Under the pieces are notes generated by a model. That model did no database searches, was not told where the DNA came from, and was given only the letters and a program-made list of their open reading frames with translations. Positions 43,536 to 55,004 of a stretch of 64,000 nt of DNA are shown one piece after another (the first letter of the stretch is position 1; every line of letters begins with the position of its first letter). Source of the stretch: Chionoecetes opilio (Eukaryota > Arthropoda > Malacostraca > Decapoda > Majidae); the NCBI GenBank assembly GCA_016584305.1, contig JACEEZ010021684.1:42501-106500 (forward strand), given 5' to 3'. A program made the translations under genes and the position numbers.

Positions 43536-45334
43536 ACCCTTAAAAAACCTTTTTTAGTTAGTTAAAGGTAGGTTAGTATAGGATAGGTTAGGTTAAGGTT
43601 CTTTTTTTGTTTTTTTGTCATTTTTGCCAAAAAAAAAAAAAAAAAAATTGGACAGAAAACGGTTAGAGATTCATTCAAAACACATAAAAACACCAGAAAA
43701 AACATAAGGCGCATCAGAAAATCGTTGGTTGGGTTGAGTGAAACTATACATTACCATCGCTTTGACGAACTGCTGTTGGTTAGTGGTGGTAGTACTGAAG
43801 TAGTATAGTAGTAGTAGTAGTAGTAGTTGGTAGTGTATAGAATGGTTAAGAGAGAGAGAGAGAGAGAGAGAGATTTTATGATTATTTTGTTTATAAGTAT
43901 TTTTTTTTACATTTGATTAATATTTTTTCTCTTGATTATTTTCATTTTATTTCTTTTTTTCTGGTTCTTCCTTTTTATTGCATTTCCTTCCTTCCTTCCT
44001 TTCCTTACTTCTTCCTTCCTCCTTCCTTCTATCTTTTCAATATTTCTTTTGCTCCAGCAAGGAATCTCTTGCCGGTCGGGGCAAGATCTTCTCCAAGATG
44101 ATTGAACAAGCAAAGCACATTTTTTTCTCGTGCAAGAGAAAGTTCTCTTGCTCCCCCGCAGGAAACGCTTTATTCATATCCTCTGAAGGGCTATAGCCTT
44201 GCCTAACAAGCTATTAAAAAAATTGTTTTTCTTTAACAGGAACTAAACGCGTGTAGTTCACGGCTTCTTGTAGGCTTCTTATTTTCTTATGTCTTACTCA
44301 TGGCAACTCAGAAGGCGTCATCTGAGTAGCTCGGAGGGTCCTGCCACCCAAACATTTGGCCACTTGAGAGTATATCATAAACATTCTCTGCCACTCAGAG
44401 CAACGCCCAAAGTGCTCAGAGTGGCTAAGTGAGTAGAAAAGATTCTTTATAAATAAAACCACCACCCCTGATCTAAAACAAAATACACAGACGCTTTGCA
44501 CTCAAGTGCTTTTCATATTCAACGAAATTGTTTCAGGAAATATTTTTTCTATTAATGATATTAGTTATTTTTTTAAAGAAATGTGATGTCGGTGGCAAAT
44601 GAGCCCTTATGGAAGGTGGGCTGGAGGAAAGCGTGTCACTTGTCTGTATCCCATGTGCAGGGATTGAACTCCTTCCCCCCCCCCCCCCCCCCCCCTCTCT
44701 CTCTTTCTTTTATGTGTATGTATGATTAATGGAAAGATTTACTGTTATAGTTTTGTTTTCCTTATGCACTGTAGTACACCATTCTGAGCAAATTTCAATG
44801 AATAGAAGAATATTATGTTTCATATTTATGTCCTTGCCTGTTAGAGAGAGAGAAGCAGAGAGAGAGAGAGAGAGCGCCCCTCGCCCTCACGCCCCCATTA
44901 TCTGCCCCACCCATTACCCATTATTGGTGTGCCTGATGTGCAATGCTTAGCTACACTTGCCGCATTCTGCAGCTTGCCTGCAAAAAGGTCCACTAGCCAC
45001 TCACCACTCCACTCCTTCACCATGTTAGTAGTGGTGGCGTGAGGCTCCTGTGCTGGCCTTACTCCTTGGCTGCAAATACTGGCTAGGTGTTTAGCTGAGG
45101 GTGAAGCAGGAAGCACCCTTCAAGAAGCACTTGCATGCTTGTGTGCTGACGGCCACCATAGTACAGGTGCTGAGGTGAAGAGTCCAGGTCGGCGCCCACG
45201 TCAGGGACTCCTCCCGGCTTTCCCTTGTATTAGGGAACGCTTGGTTCATCCCCGGGGGCCCTCCACCGGGGTTCCTGCAGGACCAGCTGAGGCTCCACCA
45301 CAGGGGTACTGGCAGAAGTAGTGCTGCCAAGGAG

Positions 45335-46396
45335 GGCGTGAGGGACCTACACTTGTGATCACTTGTGGCAAAGTGTGCTCCAGCAAGGCTGCATAATGCA
45401 CACATCACTCACCCATACACGCAAGAAGAGCGTGAGGGTGACCACTGTGGCAAAGTGTTTCACTTCGTAAGGCTGCTCTTAGGAGGCACATGCTCACCCA
45501 CCACTGGTGAGAGAAACTTTGAGTGTCAGGAGTGTAGAAATCATTTTACCCACAAGAGCAGTCTTTAAAACACACATGCTCACACACACTGGTGAGAGAA
45601 ACTTGAGTGTCAGGAGTGTAGGAAAACATTTTACCTCAAGAGCCATCTTAACAGAACATGGCACCCACACTGGTGAGAGAAACTTTTGAGGTCAGGAGTG
45701 TGGGAAAACATTACCCGCAAGAGCCATCTTAAACACCATCTGTCACCCACATGGTGAGAGAAAAACTTGAGTCCTGTCAGGAGGTAGGAAAACATTTACA
45801 CACAAGAGCAGTTCTTAACAGCAACATGCTCACCCACACGGTGAGAGAAACTTTTTGTGTCAGGAGTGGGGAAAACATTTACGAGAAGAGCACCTCTTAA
45901 CACACACGTGGCTCACCCACACTGGTGAGGAGAAACTTAAGTGTCAGGAGTTTGAGGAAAAACATTACCCATAAGAGCCGTCTAAAAGCCACCTGCTAAC
46001 CCACACTGGTGAGAGAAAATTTGAGTGTCAGGAGGTGGGAAAACATTACCCAGAAGGAGCCACTCTAACACACACATGGTCACCACACTGGTGAGAGAAA
46101 CTTTGAGTGTCAGGAGTGTTTACAAAACATTTGCCCACAAGGGCAGTCTTAACAGCCACATGCTCACCCACACTGTCGAGAGAAACTTGAGTGTCAGGAG
46201 TGTAGGAAAAAAACATTTACCCACAAGGGCACTTCTAACACACATATGCTAACACACACTGCGTGAGAGGAAAGTACAATTGCCTGATATTTGCGGCAAG
46301 GTCTTCGTCGGTTCTCTCCTGTATCACTCTACCACATTTCGTACGTGACCTCTGTAGAGTCTCAACATTGTCATATCCAGACACAACCTCTTGAGG
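45335..46396 (+). pseudogene. C2H2 zinc-finger array, copy D
   Basis: About eleven fingers can be followed (linkers near 45505, 45592, 45673, 45756, 45840, 45921, 46005, 46093, 46175 and 46262), with frame changes in nearly every one. The finger core FECQEC-x-KTF and helix H-x3-H are as in copy A. The last finger carries an extra stretch of about 60 bp (46315-46370, TCTCCTGTATCACTC and following) between KCF and HIQTH, which destroys it. The downstream sequence with the polyadenylation signal is retained. As written it is not translatable. Confidence 0.7.
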
Positions 46397-46513
46397 AGGC
46401 AGTGCTAGTATATGTGTTCTGTGTGGGTTTGGCTTGTGTGGTGACGCGAGCCCGCGCAGCAACCAACGGTGACAAAACACAACGTCACTTGTTGAGGTGT
46501 TGTTAAGAATATC

Positions 46514-46519
46514 AATAAA
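46514..46519 (+). promoter_or_regulatory. Polyadenylation signal AATAAA of copy D
   Basis: Same position and context (AATATCAATAAAGCCACTT) as in copy A. Confidence 0.55.
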
Positions 46520-47279
46520 GCCACTTCATGAAACTGTGTCAATGTTTTACCTCCAATCAGCCGATACAGAGGGAAAAAATGAGGAGAGAGAAGAGAGAGA
46601 GAGAGAGAAGAGAGAGAGGGAGAGAGAGATTTTAAGAGGAGAGAGAGAGAGAGAGGTGATAAAGGTTCAAACAGCATCACAAATGAACGACCTAGAAGAG
46701 AAATACATAGTATTATCATTATTACTCTTCTCCTCCTCATCCTCTTTCTTTCATTTGGCACTTCTCCTCCGCTTCCTCAGTAAAGTAAATATACTACACC
46801 GCGCACCAGAATTAACAAACCACTTTTACTCATTAGTATGATACCACTGGTTAACAAAATCAAATTTTTTTTTTCACATCCAACATAAAAACTTTTTTGA
46901 AGTATTTTTGATGGATTCCCAAAAACGGGTTTACTTTTTCCTAGACGAAATATTTTTTAATTTTTTTTTTTAATTTTATGAAAATTTCGTTTTTATGAAA
47001 ATCTAGGGGGTTAATAAAATTACATTTCATGCAAATTATTACTTGTAAGAAAAAAAATATACATCAACCTAAATAATACAACGCAATAAATTGTAAGCAA
47101 AAAATTTACATCATCAAGGTCATTGCACAACTTTAAATTTAAGAATATACACAGTAAAAGATCTTAAGGCCCTTTGGGAGAGTACCTTTTTTTTTAAATT
47201 GGGTCTGGATTTTCACGATACAAACCAAACAATGGTCACCACAGCTTTCGTTAAAAACCCTTGGGTAGCGAATCCATAG

Positions 47280-48200
47280 CTAATGTCTTTTTGAAAGCGT
47301 TCCCTTGCTGTCACTCACTGCACCAAGGTTTTCGGGAAAAAAATTTAAAGGGGAAGCAGGAATGCTTTTTTTAAAACATTCGAACCCTTTTTCTTTTAAG
47401 CATCGAAGTTTCTCAACTCCCCTTATATGCATGAATTGTTTTTCCCCAGAAAGTTTGGCATATCCATTTGAAACCAGCCAAGCTTTAAATTCCCAGCGGA
47501 CTGGGGGCCCTTGAAATTCCAATCCATTAAAACCTCCCTGATTGTGGCCCAACAAAAATTCCCCCCCCTTCAATTTGCTGCACAAACTTTCGGAAATTTT
47601 TTAAAAAGGGTATTGAACCCTGTAATGACTTTACCCATTGCTTTAAAAAAATTTTCTTTAAACCAAAGTTTAAGGGGAGAGGGGTGGGAAGTTTTTTGGG
47701 GATAAACTAAGGGAAGACTGGACCACTGCTTGTTCCCTGGGACATATGTGGACCTTTGGGCCAGTCACGTTTGTTGTAGTGTTTCCGTTGTGGCACGACT
47801 TCCCACGGGGGAAAAGGGAAAACAAAATATTTTGAAAAACCCTGTTTGCATACCATTAACATACCTATAACTTTAAGAAATCTCCGCAAAGGTTCCCATT
47901 GATGCTGTCGTAGGGGTTTCTTTAATTAGAAATCCATATTGTCATATGTCTCTTTTAGATGGACAGAATGGGCAATGGGGTGGAGGCTTTACATTTCCAT
48001 TATGCAAAAAAAAACCTTTCAGGCTTCTCTCGATGAATCAATGAAGAGAGCAGTCAGATGCCACATAGTTGAGACAAGTCTGTGAATAGCCATGATATCA
48101 GGGAAAATAAAGAGGGACCACTACTGAAAAGAATGTTTGCAAAATTAAAGTTCCGTTTCGTTGTAACTGACAAGAACATTTTTTCAAGAAAAAGGTTCTC
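47280..48200 (-). pseudogene. Transposase-like pseudogene in copy D, C-terminal part
   Basis: Minus-strand pieces, each in different frames, match the copy-C protein in order. LLEKN-VLVSYNETE (about 48110-48200) corresponds to NEKNILEQGVKVSYF. A GLFTDLSQLCG piece follows, then LFIDSSRE (about 48010-48040) corresponding to WRLFIDSSKRS. PLNFFPENLGAVSDSKGT (about 47300-47360) corresponds to HLANFPENLGAASDEQGE. Stops and frameshifts are frequent. The N-terminal part lies beyond a nested 3.3-kb element. Confidence 0.65.
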
Positions 48201-48807
48201 CTGGGCCCATATTTATAAAATTTTAGGATTGTCTAGGATTCGCCCAAAACCCTGGTCCAAAGGGTTTTGGGGAAAAGTCTAAGACGCGCCTAAGACGGCG
48301 GTTGGGACAGCGTGAGCGCTCTTTTAGAAAAGCCCAAATTTTGGGTTTTCATAAATATCAACTAAGAGTATCAGAAAGGTTTATAAAAAATCGAAAAACA
48401 AAAGTTTAATATTTCTAGATAATTGCTGAAGACTACAACGAATGAATTCTTAAAGAATAATTGTCCCCAGATATGAAACTTTCCTTAAAAACAAAACATT
48501 ACATTATTTTGCTCTATCGCGAGAAAATAATATTTTTCAGGAAAAGACTTTCACCCTTCCCAGCTCTTTCAAGCAAGGAAAAATGTCCATTCCTGCGAGG
48601 GGAATTTTTCCATGCCGAGATGATGGGCGAAGAGCAAGGCAGATGCCTGCAGGGGCCTCCCAACCACATGATCGCCGCGGCTTTCCTAGCGAAGATACGT
48701 AAAGGGGACTACCGGGTTTAAAATGGACGAGGATTCGCGGTCTTTTTCAAGAACCGACTTTTTTTCTGCCTACAAAGGTTTGTTTTTTTTTTTTAATGAG
48801 ATAGGGT

Positions 48808-49197
48808 TATAATGGACGATTTTTCGCGGTCGTTTTCGAGCCCGACTATTTTTTTTTGGGCCCTACAATAGGTGCTTGTTCTAATGAAAGTTTTTTTTTG
48901 GCAAACCCATAATTTTTTTTTTTTTTTAAATGTAACTTTGTGGTTAAGGTTGGGTTAGGTTTCATTAAAAACCTTATGGTTAGTTGGGTTTTTCATGAAA
49001 ACCCTACAGTTGGTTAGGTTTCATTAAAAACCTAAAAGGGTTGGGTTTTTAATTTTAAAATTTTTTTTTCAATTTTTTTTTTTTTTTTTTTTTTTTGCGA
49101 AAAAATAAAACTATCTCCATTAGAGAAAGCCCTATTGTCCCCAAAAAAAAAATAGTCGGGTCTCTGAAAAGGGGACGCGCAACTCTCGCCCATTATT
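48808..49197. mobile_element. Foldback MITE, TTAGG-core family
   Basis: The left arm begins ATAATGGACGATTTTTCGCG and the right arm ends with the complement of AATGGGCGAGAGTTGCGCG. The core has GGTTGGGTTAGGTTTCATTA-type units. A lone extra left arm precedes it at 48720-48780. Confidence 0.65.
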
Positions 49198-49507
49198 CCC
49201 GGAGGATCCCCGGAAACCACAGTTTAAGAAAAAAAAAAAAATTACACCGAAATTATGGTCCTTTTCCCATTAAAAAAACACTATCCCCACAGAAAAAGCA
49301 CAAAAAAATTTGGCCGGGAAAAAGATTTGTCAAAAGTTTTATGGGTTTTTAAAAAACCTATAATTTTAGGTTAGTAACTTTGGGGGTTAAATTTTAGGGA
49401 AAAATCTAAGACAAAGGCTCCCCCTCTATTTCTTCTTAAGCCAAAAAGCGGGGGGACTGGGGGGAAAGGGGTTTTTGGGGGGGGGGAACACACACAAAGG
49501 GAAAAAG

Positions 49508-49745
49508 GGGCCCCCCAACAAAATCCCTAAACTAGGGATATTCCCTGTTCATAACTTTTGGGAAAAATATTCCCCCGTTTAAAGTCTATGACTGGGGAAA
49601 ATTTCCCTGTTTAGGGTTTTTTTGGGGGAGCCTATTCCCTTATGAGTGTGCTCCTTTGGGGGGGAGCCCCATATAAGGGAAATATTTCCCCGTAAAGTCA
49701 TGAACTGGGAAAAATTTCCCTAGTTAAGGGATTTTTTTGGGGCGG
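49508..49745. repeat. Long imperfect palindrome with GGGAATATTTCCC words
   Basis: The outer 70-80 bases pair (CAAAATCCCTAAACTAGGG with CCCTAGTTAAGGGATTTTT). Inside, GGGAAA...TTTCCC words alternate. It can fold into a hairpin of about 100 bp. No gene is present. Confidence 0.55.
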
Positions 49746-50319
49746 GGGCAATTTCCCTTATGTGTGCCCCCCCCCCCAAAAAAACCCCAGGTTTTCCCAC
49801 CATGCCCCCAAGTTGTTGGCCATAAAAAGGAGATGGGTTGACCCTTTTTCTAAAGAGACAAATACAGCCCTAACTAGCACCCCTCTTCGAGCCCCTTGTG
49901 CTTGCACAACCAAACCTAACCTAACCTAATTGGCCGTGGGCCCACACAGACATTTTTTCCGGGCTTTTTGGTTTTTGCTACCAAAAATGCCCGTAGTGGT
50001 GGCAAAAAATGCCGTTGTCACACGGCGTTTCGGCTACGGATTTCTATGGCATTTCCAGGCCCCGAAACCCAAAAACTAAAAAATAAAATATGGTCGCAAA
50101 AATTTAATTCGCCATGTAAAAAAAGTAGGATCGGCATCATTAAAATATAAAAAGATGTCTTAAAGAAGTAAGTATAATCGTAGACCAAAAATTTGTGCAG
50201 CTTAGGTGGGGGGACCTTGTTTTTAAGATTTTCCCGGTTTTGTTTTGGTTTTCTTAAAACCAAAATTAGGGTTGGTTTTATTAAACCCATAAACCTGACT
50301 AATTTCTCCCGGCCAAGTT

Positions 50320-50510
50320 TAAATGCTTTTTCTGATGGAGATACGTGTTTTTAAGGAAACGGTACAAAAATTCGGGATTTTTTTTTTTTTTTAACTTTGG
50401 GTTTCGCAAAATAAAAAATTCTCCATTTGAAAAGCACCTATTGAAGACCCGGAAAAAAAAGTCGGTGCTGAAAAAGACCCCAAAATCATCGCCATTTTTA
50501 CCCAAAATTT
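50320..50510. mobile_element. Partial foldback MITE, TTAGG-core family (right arm)
   Basis: CGCAAAATAAAAAATTCTCC, AAGCACCTATTG and GTCGGTGCTGAAAAAGACC follow the right-arm order of 43203-43535. The left arm is reduced to TGATGGAGATACG. Confidence 0.55.
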
Positions 50511-51498
50511 CGAGGGGTTTGGTTAGGTTAGATTTAGGTTTTTTAAAGGTTTTGGGTTTGGTTTTGTTAAGCTTTTGGGGAATTTTATTAGGTATTTGAG
50601 TTATTTAGGTTAAAAAAAAAAAATTTGATGGTGCGCATTGTCCCGGGTGGGTTTGGCACCCCCCCCCCCTCCTGGAATATTTACCGTTGGTTTGGTCATC
50701 CTCGAGCCTGACAATTTTAACCTGTTTCTAGTGTAGATTTTTTTTTCTTCTGAGCTTTTAAAACCCAAAAATTTCCCCCTGGCGCAATTGAATAATAATG
50801 CTGAACATATACACCCTAGAATCTATTCTTTTTAACCAAAAAAGTTAAGTTAGGTAGAGGGGGGGTTTGGTTTTAAAGATGATATCAAGAACAAATAAGA
50901 AAATTTTCAAGACACGGCGGGGAAGAGAAAAAAAGTTATATGGATATTGTTCCATGGCTTAATAAAATCACATTATTCAATTTTTTTAAATTTTATTTAT
51001 AGTGAGCCTACTCTAAAACGTTTTATTCTCAACAGATACCATTTTATCAACAGTTTTTGGGGATTTCATTCAATCTGTTCAGATACATAATTTAAAGGGA
51101 GGGGAACATGACTACCTAAAAAGTGAATAATAAACACACTGTGGTTTTGCACTGTCGCCGTATTTTTTTTTAGTGTTGCTTTTATTTACATCTCCCCCCC
51201 AGTCTGTCACTATTAATCCCCTTTCGGGCCAAGCGGTATCGCTTGTTTGTTTGTATCAACAATTCGTCCAGTACATTTCCGTCCCCAAAAGTTCTTAGGA
51301 GTGGGGGGCACTCCATGTTTAGTCTTAGGAAGAGTCTTTGCCGCCCCCCTGCTCGCAGGACCCTCCCCCCGTCCTAGCCCAAAACCCCAAATTAGGGGAG
51401 TCTTAGCATTTTGGGTCCCCCGAAATGATTTTGGACCCGGCCGCCAATTTAAGCTCGAGCGAGTCTAAGACGAATCCTAAATCTTATAATTTGGGCCC

Positions 51499-52076
51499 TG
51501 TAGTTTTGAGGCTAGAAGCTCTGCTTTTTCTTTGGGCATGACAAGTCTTAAAAAGATCATTCAAAGTCCTTGGGGGAATAGCTTGGCTCGAAATTTTCTA
51601 CCTTCCAGGGTAATTGGGTCAAGACGTCCGGGAACGCCACCAATTGACCTTCATCACCATCCAGTCATCTTCGTAGAAATTTCACCTCATCTGGGGGAAA
51701 ATTTGGAAAGGGCAATTCTTCACCATGTTGACTTGTCTACGTGCTGAATCCATGGTTGGATAAACAAACTTGTTTTTGTTCTTGTAGAAAACCCTATTAT
51801 GTTTTTACATACCAAAATAACAGTCTTCATGATGATCTCTCGACGCCCCCCAATCTGGGTATGGGGAAACGGCATTGAAACTTTCTTTTTGTTTACCCAA
51901 CCGAAACCTTTGAACAAGAAGAACAAATTTTATTTTGGCTTATCTTGGTCACCAGGGGCAATCAAAGTATAGTGTATATTTTCTAAGGTCGGTTTAAAAG
52001 TTCGCGTTGTAGTTTTTTTGTGAAATTATCACATACTAACAAAACTTGTTGGGGGGATTCTTACATTCTGAGGCAT
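51499..52076 (-). pseudogene. Transposase-like pseudogene in copy D, N-terminal part
   Basis: A possible ATG lies at 52074-52076 (MPQN). Then come GDQDK (about 51935-51950), GWVNKKKVSMPF (about 51865-51900), a broken Asp-Cys-rich block, a YPTMDSA-like piece (about 51740-51760) and PKEKAELLASKL (about 51500-51540). These correspond in order to GDQDKLWAPHKVC, LRMWTKGTREKLAFGIP, YPNLPSA and LSKKVSEILASRL of the copy-C protein. The sequence closely recalls a sister subfamily of that protein. The frame is broken many times. Confidence 0.6.
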
Positions 52077-52550
52077 GCTGATTGATTTTTAGCAAATGAT
52101 TCGAAATAATTTTAAAATCCACAGCACTTCACACGCAGTAGCCAGAGGCAGAATGGCACCTGTTCCAGAGACGGGAGGTACAATTGCGCATGTTGCCAGA
52201 CGTACGATAAAATGCCTGAAATAAAAAAAAAATAAACATAAAATAAATAGATAAATTAATACTAAACCCGAATAGACAAGATAGACAAAATAACCCTGTA
52301 AAAATTTAAAAATTTAACTTTTTCCCAATTTACCCCTTTTAAAATAAGAAAAAAAAAGATAAAACCCCAATAAAATGTTTTAAAAAAGTAGTACTTTGCC
52401 TATATAAAAAGGTTTTAAAACTGTTATTTACTTTTGCCTTTATAAAAAAAATATACTGCTAGAGAAAAATCCAAATTCCCGTTTGGAATCAGGTCAAAAA
52501 TGCTATCCCAAACCAACAAAAATTTTCCTGAGAAAAAAACTTTTTTTGGG

Positions 52551-53395
52551 CCCGTGTTATTATTGTTTATATTTTTGCCATGAGTTTTAATATTGTTTTA
52601 TGCTTTAAATGATAAAAAGTCAAGAAAGTGGGGGAGAGAGAGAATAATTCAGCAATTTAAAAGGGCCACAAAGCAAAGTATGACCGGTTTTACCGTGCGG
52701 TTTCCCTCGCCGACTCTCACTTCCCTTCCTCTCGTTCCAGGGGTGACTGCCCCCTGCCACCTTCTAAACCCCTTTCCCTACCCTACCTTACCCCATCCCA
52801 CCTTACCCTACCTTATAGAAGCAAAAAGACCTTCCTTCCCAAAAGCATGCCCCCTTTTACTTCTTGGTATTAAAGGATTACGCATATATGGATCCCCTTC
52901 CCCCAAAATTTTCCGTTATAGCGAGGGTTTTCTGTTTATTTTCATGGGGAAAAGGACCCTGTAGTAACATTTAAACTGAAAAAAGTACCCTAATTGCCGG
53001 CACATAAGACGCAGTTTTTTTTTAAAAAGGAATGCAAGTTTTCCCCCGCGTTAAACCGGCCATATTAGCGATGAGAGGGGGGCAGAGAATGCAGAACGCC
53101 GGTGGGTATAATAAAGGGGTTTGGGGGAAAACCTGTGTTTTAGCAGTAGTCCCTGGCACAAATTGGTAACGTGTTATCAACAGTAATGCAAATAAAAATA
53201 CTAAAAAAAAGGTTTTTGGGGTTTAAGAAAAATAAAGCTGGGGGAACAAGGTAGGATTTGCTGCCAAGATGGCCGTGTCAGATGTAAACTCATCCACCCC
53301 CCCCTGCTGCTCTCCATTGTAAAACGTCTGATATTAGGGCTGCCGCTTAGGGATACTTCACCGGGGACGCCCTCCGCCACCCACCCGGGGTGCAA
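52551..53395. repeat. Copy D of repeat unit, continuation
   Basis: It aligns with 6810-7690 of copy A (GCTTTAAATGATAAAAAGTC, ACCGTGCGGTTT, the CCTTACC run, GCCGGCACATAAGACGCAG, the CCGGGGACGCC block). It ends where the P-element-like transposase begins, so the two were joined by insertion or rearrangement. Confidence 0.75.
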
Positions 53396-54617
53396 AAACC
53401 CTCGCCAAATGAAAAGCTATTTCCTTTCACTACGGATGCCCCCCAAGTTCTTGACAATTGGGCCCTAGCATGAAGAAAAGGGAAAATTATTTTGCAGATG
53501 GATGAGGAATTTTGTTTACTACTCTCCAGTTCCGTGAACAAATAATGCCAAAGCTATGCAGAAGGGCCCGGTTTGCACTGCCCATGTCTGATGTAACAGC
53601 CCTAACATGTAAACCAATACCCTTTGCTCGTGTTACTATTTCCAGAACAACAGGTTTTAAAGTTTCCCCCTTGACACTGTTTCCAGTAAAATAGTATGCC
53701 ACTATCTGTTTGCACCTTGTAGTAATTCCCCCTAGCATGAACACAAGTGCATGAGTTGCTGTACCACTGTGATCAGGAAGTGTTACGTCACCCCTCAAAC
53801 AGATTGACGATCGGTCGTACTGGAGACCCGCTGGAATGCACATTTCATCTAAAATTAAGCAACACTCCCTCTCTTCTGGTTTCATTGCAGTAACCTTTAT
53901 TTGTAAAAATGAAAACACTTCTTCTAATATACCGGGTTCCATACTAACACACTCAAGTCTTCTCCTCAGTGACCGAAGGGAAGGTAGGGGCTGCTTGTGT
54001 GGCAAAAGCAAATGAGAATGTTGAGATTGAATGTTGAGAAAAACCTGTTGACCCACAAGCAAACCTCAGCTGAAGGCCCTTCTTAACGGTCTCATTTGAC
54101 CACTTCATTCCTCTGCTATAACCACCCTGACTGCCACGACCGAGACTAGCAAGCTGGTCCTTGTTAAAGACCATTGTCATACTATTTTCTAAAGCTGTCT
54201 TTTCCTTTAAGGCTTGACATGTTTTATTTCGCTCCTTTACAACCTTTACTCTGAGATGTTTTATCGTCCTCATAAGTGCTGCTTCCCGTAACTCTCCAAT
54301 AGGGTTTATAGCAACAACTGTTTCTCTGTCTGTTCTCTCTGCTTTTTCTGTCACATTATATCTCCTGCTGTGCAATGCATCGCACTGTCTGCACCATTAT
54401 TTTCATCAGAGCTGCCGCCATCAGCATCAGGGATTAAGTTCTGCCGATCCTTTTCACCTGAAATGTGAAAAAGAAAATTTGTTTTGTTGTGGTGTACTGT
54501 GTGTGTGTGTAGCTACAGTAATACTTTTTATGTCCACTGCAAGTGCTAACACTAATATCCACACTGATATATAGAACAGTAATAAAAGGGTAAGAAAAAA
54601 ATTGAAGGTAGGCTTAC

Positions 54618-54867
54618 CTTCATCAGACAATGATTGCAGTGTTTGTTGATTGTCATCAGCTGTAAATCTTGTGTACGAATGTTGTGCGTGTATTAGTTTG
54701 GCAGGAGGATCTATGGCTTCTGTGCCTGCTAGTGGTCTTATTTTGGGAGGCTTGCGTGGCATAGGTCTTGATTTAATGAACACAAACTTTGTTGGAACAG
54801 CAGTTGACTTGAGTCGTTTCAGGCCATCAGCTCTTCTAGATTCATACTGACTCTCCTCAAAGTGGTC
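54618..54867 (-). CDS. Exon 2 of the THAP transposase
   Basis: 250 nt bounded by AG (54868-54869) and GT (54616-54617), phase 0 in and phase 1 out. It begins DHFEESQYE and includes RLKSTAVPTKF, the end of the THAP fold. The rest is a low-conservation linker rich in Lys and Pro. Confidence 0.75.
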
Positions 54868-54899
54868 CTGATAAGAGCATAAAAAACAGTGTTTCAATA

Positions 54900-54911
54900 T
54901 ATATAATACAG

Positions 54912-54984
<73 letters not shown>

Positions 54985-54985
54985 G
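54900..54985. repeat. TA microsatellite in intron 1
   Basis: Two TA runs separated by TTTT. It borders the left side of the SINE. Confidence 0.9.
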
Positions 54986-55004
54986 GTATATGTGGTATAT
55001 ATGG

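Larger units (their letters stand above)
42875..43747. mobile_element. Larger foldback element with arms of about 110 bp
   Basis: The left arm runs TAGTTTCACCCAAACAACG, GCGCCTTATGTTTTTCTGG, TTTTGAATGAATCT, ACCGTTTTCTGTC. The right arm (43620-43747) is the reverse complement of these blocks in reverse order. The interior contains a CCTATACCTAA-type minisatellite (43010-43180) and a second, complete foldback element (43203-43535). It interrupts copy D exactly where copy A reads through (about 1600). Confidence 0.75.
41800..45085. repeat. 5' flank of zinc-finger repeat unit, copy D
   Basis: It aligns with 1160-2955 of copy A but is interrupted twice: by 41935-42620 (SINE-like sequence plus a foldback element) and by 42875-43747 (nested foldback elements). 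After each interruption the match to copy A resumes at once. Confidence 0.75.
48203..51498. mobile_element. 3.3-kb element with GGGCCCATATTTATAA-type inverted ends
   Basis: The left end reads GGGCCCATATTTATAAAA then TTTTAGGATTGTCTAGG. The right end, on the minus strand, reads GGGCCCAAATTATAAGATTT then AGGATTCGTCTTAGAC. It interrupts the copy-D transposase between PKEKAELLASKL and LLEKN, which are adjacent in the copy-C protein. No transposase of its own is visible. It carries foldback elements and a long palindrome. The target duplication cannot be resolved at this base quality. Confidence 0.6.
46850..52550. mobile_element. Second, decayed transposon of the copy-C family, interrupting copy D
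   Basis: Copy D matches copy A up to about 46845 and again from about 52551, at the same place where copy C is interrupted. The minus-strand content is a broken transposase of the same family as 21805-24531. The left end (CACTGGTTAACAAAATC) is weakly like CACTGGGGAACAATTTG; the right end is unclear. Nucleotide identity with the copy-C element outside the conserved protein motifs is low, so it looks like a different family member and not a duplicate. Confidence 0.6.
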
